A stretch of 31,764 bases of DNA, from NCBI GenBank assembly GCA_040757035.1, contig JBFLYM010000009.1, positions 1-31,764 on the forward strand, given 5' to 3'. Origin of the DNA: JAHJBR01 sp040757035. GTDB lineage: Archaea > Micrarchaeota > Micrarchaeia > Anstonellales > Bilamarchaeaceae. The notes beneath the pieces were generated by a model. It saw nothing but the letters and a program-made list of their open reading frames with translations. It did no database searches and was not told the DNA's origin. Made by a program: the position numbers and the translations under genes. Shown one piece after another: positions 23,153 through 30,523 of the stretch. Position 1 is the stretch's first letter. Each line of letters starts with the position of its first letter.

Positions 23153-24577
23153 CTAAAAATCATCTAAATCATAGGCCAAATATCCTTCTTCTCGCAACTC
23201 TTGTTTGCTCCTAACTTTCTTGGCGACCAAACCAAATTTACAATCCTTGGGCAGTCTCTCAACATGCTCTGATTTCAACTTGATATTCTCCATCAAAACC
23301 TTTGCTTCTTTGAAGCTAATTTCAGCCCATTTAAACTCGAAAACAACCGTGCTGTTTTGATTTTTTCCAATCAAATCGATTTCGTATGCGTTTTCCCCCT
23401 TATCGGCATTATGTATCTTCCCCCATTGCCTTCTGGAGTCTGTAAGTTTTAACTCACGAACTAAGAATTCACGCGCAACTTCCTCAAAGCACCTCCCGTA
23501 AAAAGTGTTGAGGTTTTTCTTAACTGAATTTATAAAATCTGGCTTCCTAGAAGCGTAGTCTGAATAATTTCTGTAAATCTGACAAAACCAGAATTCGAGT
23601 AGTGGATGCCTTATTCTGTAAATTCCTCTTTTCCCCAAATATGGCATCTCTAGCTCGATTAGTTCAAAGAGGTCTTTTAGTTCGTTTATCTGGCGCGTTA
23701 TTGAGGTTGCAGGAGTATTCAAGTAACTAGCAATTTTAGAGAGTGTATTGTTTCCATTAGCTATTGCTTCAAGAATAGAATAATAAACGCCGCTTCTAGC
23801 ACCAAATTCTTGCGACAAAATACCGTTTACTTCGTCTTCTAGCGGTGCATCTTTAACCAGAAGCAGAGCGTCAATGATCTCTTCTGCTGTTTTTCCCTGT
23901 AAATTAAAGTCTTCCAAAACAACGTAATATTTAGGATAACCCCCGAACAAAAAGTACAACTTGACCAACTCTTCTTTTTTCAGTTTTAACTCCTCCCCTA
24001 TTTCAAAACAAGCAGATAATTTCAATGGTTCTAGTTTTACTCCTTTTTTGATTCTGCCAAAAAGCGGTTCTTTAGAGTTTTTGAAGAGTTTTTTCATGAG
24101 TCCGATAAGCGAACCAGAAATAATTATCATCCCTGGTTTATTCTCATTGAGATCTATGTTTTTTTGTAATATGCCGAAAATGGATGGCTCCACAAACTTG
24201 AAGTTCTGGAACTCATCGAAAACAATTGGGGGGGTGTCGCGGGTTAGGAGTATCTCAAAAAACTTATCCCAGGAGTTTAACTCTTCTAACTCGCCGAGTA
24301 TGTGGATACTTTTAATTATTTCTTGGAACTCTTTAAGTAAATCTGAAGACGTCTTGTTTTTGTTGACGAAAAAATATAATCCATTCCCACCAAACCCGTA
24401 GCCCGTTCCATCTGAAGAACCATGGCCCGAAGCAACAGCTCTCATAAATTCAAGTAATAGTCTGGTCTTACCTACGCGCCTAAGCCCATATAAAGCTACA
24501 ACAAATAGCTTTTTTTTTGACAGCGTATCTAACTTCCAAAATTCGTTTAATTCATTTTCCCGATCTACGAATCGCAT
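23153..24577 (-). CDS. Archaeal AAA ATPase with DUF234 region
   Basis: It has 474 residues. Walker A is GLRRVGKT (31-38), Walker B PPIVFDEFQNF (about 115-125), and the sensor region MIIISGSLIGLMKKLF. A winged helix follows (ANGNNTLSKIASYLNTPATSITRQINELKDL), then a C-terminal domain with YEIDLIGKNQNSTVVFEFKW, a PD-(D/E)XK-like pattern. This order matches the 'archaeal ATPase' plus DUF234 proteins that are multicopy in many archaea and of unknown role. A Gly/Ser-rich insertion (SGHGSSDGTGYGFGGNG) follows the Walker A helix. The start has a TATA box, then a perfect palindrome, then the ATG. Confidence 0.88.
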   Translation of the reverse strand: MRFVDRENELNEFWKLDTLSKKKLFVVALYGLRRVGKTRLLLEFMRAVASGHGSSDGTGYGFGGNGLYFFVNKNKTSSDLLKEFQEIIKSIHILGELEELNSWDKFFEILLTRDTPPIVFDEFQNFKFVEPSIFGILQKNIDLNENKPGMIIISGSLIGLMKKLFKNSKEPLFGRIKKGVKLEPLKLSACFEIGEELKLKKEELVKLYFLFGGYPKYYVVLEDFNLQGKTAEEIIDALLLVKDAPLEDEVNGILSQEFGARSGVYYSILEAIANGNNTLSKIASYLNTPATSITRQINELKDLFELIELEMPYLGKRGIYRIRHPLLEFWFCQIYRNYSDYASRKPDFINSVKKNLNTFYGRCFEEVAREFLVRELKLTDSRRQWGKIHNADKGENAYEIDLIGKNQNSTVVFEFKWAEISFKEAKVLMENIKLKSEHVERLPKDCKFGLVAKKVRSKQELREEGYLAYDLDDF

Positions 24578-24626
24578 ATGTATTCACCAATTGAATAATT
24601 CAATAACTGAATATATTTATAAATAT
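24575..24626 (-). promoter_or_regulatory. Promoter and palindromic operator of the DUF234 ATPase
   Basis: ATTGAATAATTCAAT (24590-24604) is a perfect 7+1+7 palindrome between a TATA-like ATATTTATAAATAT (24611-24626) and the ATG at 24577. GGTGAAT between them may be the ribosome binding site. Confidence 0.55.
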
Positions 24627-24720
24627 TTCTATTGCTTTGGATTTCCGCGTCTATTTCCTATGGTTTCCTAAGGATTTCTCGAAGAAATTGAACAGCAAGA
24701 TTCCGGTTGGCGACGATTAG

Positions 24721-24890
24721 AACTCTAACTCCGCCTGATTAGGGAATACATCCGTCGATAACTGTTTTTTCATTATTTTCTAAAAAACCATTTTCACCGA
24801 TAAGTATTTAAAGTGAGATCCCGAAGAAAATAAGAGTTTTTGACGAACTTTTTGGAACAAACTTATTCCCTAAGGTACGGAGTTAGGGTT
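24721..24890. mobile_element. 170-bp MITE-like element with 27/28-bp terminal inverted repeats
   Basis: The left end AACTCTAACTCCG...TTAGGGAATA (24721-24748) and the reverse complement of the right end (24864-24890), AACCCTAACTCCG...TTAGGGAATA, match except for one base and a few central positions. The 115 bp between has no reading frame. The right end supplies the last codons and stop of the neighbouring minus-strand gene. No target duplication is evident. Confidence 0.5.
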
Positions 24891-26456
24891 ATAACAAGCA
24901 ATTGTAAAGATATCAAATGGTAGCGTTCCATCTTTTTCCAATTTTGCGGTAATTTCGTCTAATACAAGTTTTTTTATCTTCATATAATTTTCTTTTCCAA
25001 TTTCAACATTTCCAATCGCATATCGTTTTGCTTTTGTATTAAAGCAAAACATGCAATTATCCAAACCTTCTACATCATAGCAATATATTAAATTTGAGCT
25101 ATTTATGCAACTAGCCACATCAAAACAACAACTGATATTAACCCCATTGGACTTTATACAAAATTTAGAATAACTAATACGATAGGAACCAAAAATATAT
25201 TCAGAATTGAGAACCATTGAATTATATGCAATATTTTTTACAAATGCCCCATCACATGTTTTATACGTATTTATTGCATTATAATCATTTTGTGTATCAA
25301 CGTAATTTGTTGTGTTACCTTCGTGGATTTCTACTTTAAAAAATGCAATTGGACTTATTTTTTCTATAATACTTTTGAGCGAAATTTCTTCTCCATCTTC
25401 AAAAGTAATATGCTGTTTTGCGACTTCTTCGGATTCCTCAGAAGAAGCATATCTTTCTTTTGGAATATACTTATAAAACATTAAATCTGAAGAACATGTT
25501 TCATTTCCACAAATTGTTTTGAATCTTTTAATCGGATTTATTCTTTCTGAAAGCAATCTTTCGTATTTTTGGAGCGGACCGATGTCCTTTCCAAGAACAA
25601 TTCTACAAGTGCTTTTCCATGCTTCTTCTATTGGTTTGAAATCCCTCGGAGGCACTGGTTTGTCCTTCACTGTTATCATTGGTTTAACTTTAATCGGAGG
25701 AAGAGATTCGAATATAGAATAAAATGTCTTGTATTTTTCTATATGTTCCCTGCTTTCATCTATGAGTTTTTTTCTTATTACCATGTATTTATCTTTTGGA
25801 AGTTCAAGATTCCCAATGCAATAATTTTTTGATCTTATATTAAACGAGAACATTAAGTGATTACTGCCTCTACAATCATAGCAAAAAAATAAATCAGAGC
25901 TATTTGTAGACAGATATGTTTCAAACGAACGAGTAATTTTATCTGCCATGGCTGTTTTTATTACATATTTAATTCTTAAGGATAATGCAGAACCAAAAGC
26001 GTGTTCGCTTCCATCTCTTAAACAGGACGAATAGCCTATATATTTTGTTTTATTCAGAAAATGAGAGTTATATATGTAAAAACTATCTACAATAGCATCG
26101 CTTTTTTCTACAAAATCACATACTCCATATCTCCTATTCCCAGCATAATAAATTCTATCTTTTATTTCATTTATGATTGAATCAATATCCTTTATCTTAT
26201 TAATGTCAAGGGGTTCAAATTTTCTGTTTATATCCATATTTTCTTCGTCTTGAGAAATCATCTTTGCGCCTTCGCAGTAGGGGTGGTGACATAAGAAAAT
26301 ATCTTTTTCAGAGAACGCGGACTTTCTTTTTTTGATTGGATAAAGATATCTCCATAAATAATCCTCTAATTCATCTAATGTTACATTACACTCGCCAAAA
26401 ATTATCTTAAATGTGGTTTGAAATGCTTTTTCAACAGCGCATTTTGTGTCATCCAT
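24870..26456 (-). CDS. Internally duplicated Cys-rich protein, unknown function
   Basis: It has 528 residues from the ATG at 26456, in two homologous halves (about 5-265 and 275-515). Each half starts with a helix (EKAFQTTFKIIFGE, EEAWKSTCRIVLGK), has a 'PIKR' turn and Cys/His pairs, and ends with a beta-rich stretch: SSDLFFCYDCRG...FSFNIRSKNYCIGN and SSNLIYCYDVEG...FCFNTKAKRYAIGN. Similar FxxNxRxKxYCIxN patterns occur in uncharacterised proteins of small-genome prokaryotes. Neither half shows catalytic motifs. The upstream GTG is rejected since its codons cross the TATA box (AGTATAAAAATAG). The last codons come from the adjacent MITE-like element. Confidence 0.75.
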   Translation of the reverse strand: MDDTKCAVEKAFQTTFKIIFGECNVTLDELEDYLWRYLYPIKKRKSAFSEKDIFLCHHPYCEGAKMISQDEENMDINRKFEPLDINKIKDIDSIINEIKDRIYYAGNRRYGVCDFVEKSDAIVDSFYIYNSHFLNKTKYIGYSSCLRDGSEHAFGSALSLRIKYVIKTAMADKITRSFETYLSTNSSDLFFCYDCRGSNHLMFSFNIRSKNYCIGNLELPKDKYMVIRKKLIDESREHIEKYKTFYSIFESLPPIKVKPMITVKDKPVPPRDFKPIEEAWKSTCRIVLGKDIGPLQKYERLLSERINPIKRFKTICGNETCSSDLMFYKYIPKERYASSEESEEVAKQHITFEDGEEISLKSIIEKISPIAFFKVEIHEGNTTNYVDTQNDYNAINTYKTCDGAFVKNIAYNSMVLNSEYIFGSYRISYSKFCIKSNGVNISCCFDVASCINSSNLIYCYDVEGLDNCMFCFNTKAKRYAIGNVEIGKENYMKIKKLVLDEITAKLEKDGTLPFDIFTIACYNPNSVP

Positions 26457-26530
26457 TTTTTCATCTTTTCTTATTTCTATTTTTATACTATACACAGTAA
26501 ATTTTCAAGAAACGCGTTCGATTGTCGCTG

Positions 26531-27646
26531 CTATTGAGCGCTAATGGAAGAATTTGCAAAATTTTGGTCATTTTCATCCATCCAACGATTTAATATTTTA
26601 GAACATTCATAAGATTTATATACATCGACTATTTTTTCACAAAAATCAAAAGAGCATTTTTTGTTCATATTTATATTTTCTATACATTCTGTTCTTGCTT
26701 TTTCGTCGTAACAGGAATCTTTTCTATCAATATCTATTATATTTTCACAGTCAGAATAACGAGCATATAAAAGATAACAATGATCTTTTTTCTCAGTGTT
26801 TTTTAATAAATTACATACTTTAGAATTTTCTTCGGTTTTTGACGCAAGTTGCGCCCAAAAATAATAACAATCTTGCAACGTGCGTTCTGTTTTAAATTTT
26901 TCACATTCTTTATATTGTCCTGTGGTATCAATTAATCCTTTGATACATTTTTCTGTATTGTTACTATCTTTAATTTCAGGTAATAAACATATTTCATCAT
27001 TCTGATTTTTACCTGCAATTTCTAATAAACAATTAATTTTATCCTCCAAATTACTAATTTTTTTACAATCTTCTGGGGCTTGAGCTAAAGATTGAATTAT
27101 TATTGTTTCTAAATTTTTCTCATAAAGAATTTTTTCATTTGCTTTAATTTTAAGATTATATTGTTTTTTTTCTAAATTATTAAAATCATAAATTATCTTA
27201 TAATAATGCGTACAACTAATACATACGGGTCCAAATGTTTTTTCAGAATCGTAACTAAATTTTAAAATTAAATCATCACCCTGAATTTCAAAATCGCCTT
27301 TTTTAATATAATCTAAATAGTGAAGTGAGACACAGCTTTCTATTTTTAATGCTTTGTCATTTAACCATTCAGCTTTAACATCTCCAGCACCTGTTCTTGA
27401 CGGGGGAATATTGCAAGTTGCTCGCGTCAAAGGTTGCGCATTAGAATTTACAGAAAATTTCATTTCAATATCCCCATTTTCAATTATTGCTTCTGGTATT
27501 GCTTCTGGTGGTTTCGCGAGCTGTAACAAAATACCACCAAATAAAATTCCTCCACCGACCACGACGATTAAAATAACAATAATCCTAACTGCTACAACTT
27601 TTTTATCCATTAATGCCTTAATCAATTCTTTAATATTCTCTGCCAT
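26531..27646 (-). CDS. Single-pass membrane protein with Cys-rich outer domain
   Basis: It has 371 residues. A short basic N-terminus is followed by one membrane segment (about 17-43, VVAVRIIVILIVVVGGGILF). A beta-rich domain (about 55-190) comes next, and from about 193 a series of cysteine units with the pattern C-x2-I...D-x-CY-x2-A. Many cysteines in an outside domain suggest disulphide bonds. It is probably anchored in the membrane facing outward; the role is unknown, with surface or cell-contact functions possible. Promoter, leader and first codons match those of the HEAT gene at 15997. GGTGAT lies before the ATG. Confidence 0.8.
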   Translation of the reverse strand: MAENIKELIKALMDKKVVAVRIIVILIVVVGGGILFGGILLQLAKPPEAIPEAIIENGDIEMKFSVNSNAQPLTRATCNIPPSRTGAGDVKAEWLNDKALKIESCVSLHYLDYIKKGDFEIQGDDLILKFSYDSEKTFGPVCISCTHYYKIIYDFNNLEKKQYNLKIKANEKILYEKNLETIIIQSLAQAPEDCKKISNLEDKINCLLEIAGKNQNDEICLLPEIKDSNNTEKCIKGLIDTTGQYKECEKFKTERTLQDCYYFWAQLASKTEENSKVCNLLKNTEKKDHCYLLYARYSDCENIIDIDRKDSCYDEKARTECIENINMNKKCSFDFCEKIVDVYKSYECSKILNRWMDENDQNFANSSISAQ

Positions 27647-27692
27647 TTTTTATCACCTTTGTCTAATATTATAAACATAAACTATTTATATC
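27613..27692 (-). promoter_or_regulatory. Promoter/leader/first-codon module shared with the HEAT gene
   Basis: On the minus strand: GATATAAATAG TATA box, ATGTTTATAAT leader, GGTGAT ribosome binding site, ATG, and AATATTAAAGAATTGATT in the first codons. It aligns with 15951-16032 with only scattered changes, while protein similarity stops after about residue 12. Confidence 0.75.
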
Positions 27693-27731
27693 TCTTTTGG
27701 AATGTGTTGAAAGTAACATACAAAGATATCA

Positions 27732-27758
27732 GGAAAAAACTTAGTTGGTTGTGTATAT
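27732..27758. repeat. 26-bp dispersed repeat, copy 2 (upstream of the Cys-rich membrane gene)
   Basis: GGAAAAAACTTAGTTGGTTG followed by TGTATAT; see copy 1 at 19344-19369. It lies about 50 bp past the stop of the LonB-like ATPase and about 90 bp before the membrane gene. On the minus strand it reads through a T6 run, so termination is one possible role. Confidence 0.6.
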
Positions 27759-27804
27759 TCGTTTAACAAGCGATACCACAAAAAGGAAAAGAAAAACAAA
27801 TAAT

Positions 27805-29295
27805 TTACCTCGCGTCGTCAACTTTACTTTGTTTTAGTGCATAATCAGCCGCTCCAGCTTTCCACCAGTTTGGATATGCGCCTTGAATTTGTTCTTCTAC
27901 GCTCTTTGAATGTTTCAAAGCTTCTTTTACATGATTATTGTATATAAATTCAGATTTGTCCATAATCGCAAAGTCACCTGCGAGTTTTATTATGCCGCTT
28001 ATTCCGCGCAAACGCAATGTGAATCCAGTAGCTGAATCTATTTCCTTTGCCCATTTTTTTGATTCTTTAAATATTTCGCTTACTGCTGTTTTATCCGCAT
28101 GCGGAATTTTTCCATCCTTTACTATTTCCTGCGCAATAAATTGTACAAGTTTATTACGATTGTATTCATTATCTTCCATATATAATTTCATTAAAATTTC
28201 GTATCCATCTCCGCGTATTCTTGAGCGCAACGCTGGAAGAAGAGAATTTAGATCTATTATGTTAACCGCACCCACCAAAATAAAATCGCACGGAACATTT
28301 TCAACTTTCACTATCGCTCCAGTGCCTGTTGGATTACGTCCACTTATAGAAAATACTTTTTCCTGCATCGCTGTAAGAAGATAGCGCTGCAAATCACCGA
28401 TAGTAGAAAGTTCATCAATGAAGAGTACACCTTCGTGCGCCTCGTGTACCGCACCTGCGACAACGCACATATAAGGCTGAATACCTATTTCAGGATGTCC
28501 ACCGTATGGATCATGTTTAACGTCTCCTAAGAGTTCGGTTTCATTCGCACCGCTAACTTGTACAAAGGTACTGCGCAACAAAGGCACAATAATTTTTCTT
28601 AGTTTTTTCTTTGCTTCATCATGCATGCGCATGCAATCTTCTTGACTTAAAACTCTTATTGTATCAAAAGGAGTTTTTTCATAAATAATAATTTTTTCTT
28701 TTCCATCTGGCATTACGTGACTTGTTTGTATTTGTTCGCTTGATTGTTTTTGCTCTTTAGTTTTTTCTCTTTCAAGTCCAAATATAATATTCTCGAATGT
28801 ATTATCAAAAGTATTCTCAAATGCATTATCAAATGAACTAACATTGCGTATAGATTTATTAGCGCCGCAAAACTGACAAATTGGAATTGTAGATGGACCG
28901 ATACCACCACAGCGCCTACATCTAAATCCAAATTTTTCAGAAACAAATACCGGAGCTTGTGATGGGTGGATTATTGTGCCGTATTCTTTATTGCGTTCTT
29001 TATTTTCTTTATTTTCTTTTTCTATTTGTTCTCTGCTTTTTATTTCAAGAATAGGACGTTCTGCACGCTCTAAATTATGAAGAACCGAAATTTCAAAACA
29101 TGGTTTTGGAAGAAGACTTGCCATTGCTTGTGCAAGCATGCTTTTCCCTGTTCCTGGAGAGCCCACAAGGAGGACATGCCTTTTCTGAAACGCAGCAACT
29201 CTCGCAATTTTAACTGCCTCTTCTTGTCCTATCACACAATCAAGTGGATTTGTTGGAATATTAATTTCTGCAGTAGACTGAAAATCAAAAGACAT
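27805..29295 (-). CDS. LonB-like AAA+ ATPase without protease domain, with zinc ribbon
   Basis: It has 496 residues. Walker A is GSPGTGKS (45-52), Walker B GVLFIDELST, and the sensor and arginine-finger region NIIDLNSLLPALRSRIRGDGYEI; the lid matches archaeal LonB. Archaeal LonB has two membrane helices inserted in its AAA domain and a C-terminal Ser-Lys protease. Here neither exists. A zinc ribbon (Cys126, Cys129, Cys140, Cys143) and charged, repetitive linkers (EKENKENKERNKE; FDNAFENTFDNTFEN) occupy the insertion, and the chain ends soon after the lid. It is probably a soluble ATP-driven remodeller rather than a protease; the client is unknown. A TATA box TATATAAATATA lies about 25 nt upstream. 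Confidence 0.82.
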   Translation of the reverse strand: MSFDFQSTAEINIPTNPLDCVIGQEEAVKIARVAAFQKRHVLLVGSPGTGKSMLAQAMASLLPKPCFEISVLHNLERAERPILEIKSREQIEKENKENKERNKEYGTIIHPSQAPVFVSEKFGFRCRRCGGIGPSTIPICQFCGANKSIRNVSSFDNAFENTFDNTFENIIFGLEREKTKEQKQSSEQIQTSHVMPDGKEKIIIYEKTPFDTIRVLSQEDCMRMHDEAKKKLRKIIVPLLRSTFVQVSGANETELLGDVKHDPYGGHPEIGIQPYMCVVAGAVHEAHEGVLFIDELSTIGDLQRYLLTAMQEKVFSISGRNPTGTGAIVKVENVPCDFILVGAVNIIDLNSLLPALRSRIRGDGYEILMKLYMEDNEYNRNKLVQFIAQEIVKDGKIPHADKTAVSEIFKESKKWAKEIDSATGFTLRLRGISGIIKLAGDFAIMDKSEFIYNNHVKEALKHSKSVEEQIQGAYPNWWKAGAADYALKQSKVDDAR

Positions 29296-29338
29296 AGATA
29301 AAGTTTCTTTTCAAAATATATAAATATATCCTATCTAT

Positions 29339-29467
29339 ATGACTATCTATATGACTATGACTAAGAAATTGGCTAAGAAATCCAAATCTTGGAAAGAAAA
29401 ATTGGAAAACAATAAAGGGGTACAAAATAATTCAAAAAGGCAAAAAATATATTGTTGTCGATTTTGA
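29339..29467 (+). CDS. Short basic ORF, possibly a gene remnant
   Basis: It has 42 codons from the ATG at 29339; in-frame ATGs at 29351 and 29357 are alternatives. It reads KKLAKKSKSWKEKLENNKG and then a low-complexity end. A TATA-like TATATAAATATA lies 20-30 nt upstream, though the same box may serve the divergent ATPase. The KSWKEKLENNKG part recalls the N-terminus of small MGMT-like proteins, so it could be a truncated copy. Evidence is weak. Confidence 0.25.
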   Translation: MTIYMTMTKKLAKKSKSWKEKLENNKGVQNNSKRQKIYCCRF

Positions 29468-29538
29468 AAAGTATTTAATAAAGTTGTTATAAATCGAAAT
29501 AATAAAAAACATGAAAAAAAGATAATAACAATGATCGT

Positions 29539-30300
29539 ATGATAATCGGTAAAACAGAAAAATACATAGTTGACGAGCTTGAAAGAAAGAAAGGACTACT
29601 CTTTGCTCTTATAGATCCAATAGATTATAAAGACCTTGATGCTGCAGCAGATACCGCAAAAAACGCGAACGAAGGTGGTGCTGACGTAATACTTGTTGGC
29701 GGAAGCACTGATATTCATGGCGAAATTTTGGATGCGGTGACCAAAAGGATAAAGGAAAATGTAAACGTGCCGATAATTCTTTTTCCGGGCAACATAAACA
29801 TGCTTACAAAATATGCGGATGCGGTTTATTTTAAGTCCATGCTTAATTCCAGAAATACTTATTGGATAAGCAAGGCGCAAATGCTTGCAGCGCCGACAGT
29901 GAAACGATACGGAATTGAACCCCTTCCTGTCGGTTACATTGTTGTTGAACCTGGCGGCACTGCTGGCTGGATAGGCGAAGCGAATCTTATTCCAAGAGAC
30001 AAACCAAAACTCGCTGCAGCAATGGCGTTGGCTGCGCAGTATATGGGATTCAGATTCGTAGTTACCGATGCTGGAAGCAACCCCGCAACAGGACACATTC
30101 CGCTTGAAATGGTAAGTGCTGTTTCTTCTGTGCTTGAAATCCCTTACATAGTTGCAGGAGGAATACGCACTCCGGAACAGGCGAAAAATGTGATTAAAGC
30201 CGGAGCAGATATAATTCAAGTTGGGACTGCTTTTGAAAGCAACAAAGCGCAAAAAATCAAGGAGTTTGTGGCTGCAGTGCGCGAAGGCGCAAAATTGTAA
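29539..30300 (+). CDS. Geranylgeranylglyceryl phosphate synthase
   Basis: It has 253 residues. It joins geranylgeranyl diphosphate to sn-glycerol-1-phosphate, the first committed step of archaeal ether lipid synthesis at the membrane surface. The TIM-barrel phosphate-binding motifs are LFALIDPIDY, GGADVILVGGSTDIHG, PVGYIVVEPGGTAGWIGEA, FVVTDAGSNPATGHIP and VAGGIRTPEQAKN...GADIIQVGTAFE. Length is normal. The ATG at 29539 is the only fitting start; another ATG eight bases earlier is out of frame. It uses isoprenoid from the mevalonate route to which the thiolase/DUF35 pair belongs. Confidence 0.96.
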   Translation: MIIGKTEKYIVDELERKKGLLFALIDPIDYKDLDAAADTAKNANEGGADVILVGGSTDIHGEILDAVTKRIKENVNVPIILFPGNINMLTKYADAVYFKSMLNSRNTYWISKAQMLAAPTVKRYGIEPLPVGYIVVEPGGTAGWIGEANLIPRDKPKLAAAMALAAQYMGFRFVVTDAGSNPATGHIPLEMVSAVSSVLEIPYIVAGGIRTPEQAKNVIKAGADIIQVGTAFESNKAQKIKEFVAAVREGAKL

Positions 30301-30349
30301 ATAGTTTGAACGCTCCGATTATTCTACCGCTTTTAAATAAAGACCAACA

Positions 30350-30445
30350 TTTCCATCCATAAATGGATGTATCCGTACGGTTTCATAATGGATCCTGACT
30401 GCGGAATAGAGCGCTCGGATACCTTTGTTTTTGTCGTTTTTTTGG
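30350..30445 (+). ncRNA. Candidate small RNA between GGGPS and the coiled-coil gene
   Basis: A TATA-like CTTTTAAATAAAG (about 30330-30342) is followed by a small hairpin CATCCAT/ATGGATG. GTATCCG and CGGATAC then close a loop of about 40 nt, and T-rich runs (TTTTTGTCGTTTTTTT) end the region. The order promoter, stem-loop, T-run suggests an independent short transcript. There is no box C/D or H/ACA pattern I can defend. Confidence 0.35.
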
Positions 30446-30523
30446 ATTTAAGTTCTGAACTACCGAAGCCAGTTTGGACGAAAGATTTATATTTGTAATT
30501 AGTGTTTTTTTTGTGGTGATAAT

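Noticed and set aside
26457..26495. Upstream GTG start for the duplicated Cys-rich protein
   Set aside because: Its codons pass through the TATA box; the ATG at 26456 is about 28 nt from that box.
29596..30252. 218-codon frame opposite GGGP synthase
   Set aside because: It is a shadow of a well-conserved enzyme gene; its composition (many Ser, Tyr, Arg, Cys) is not protein-like.
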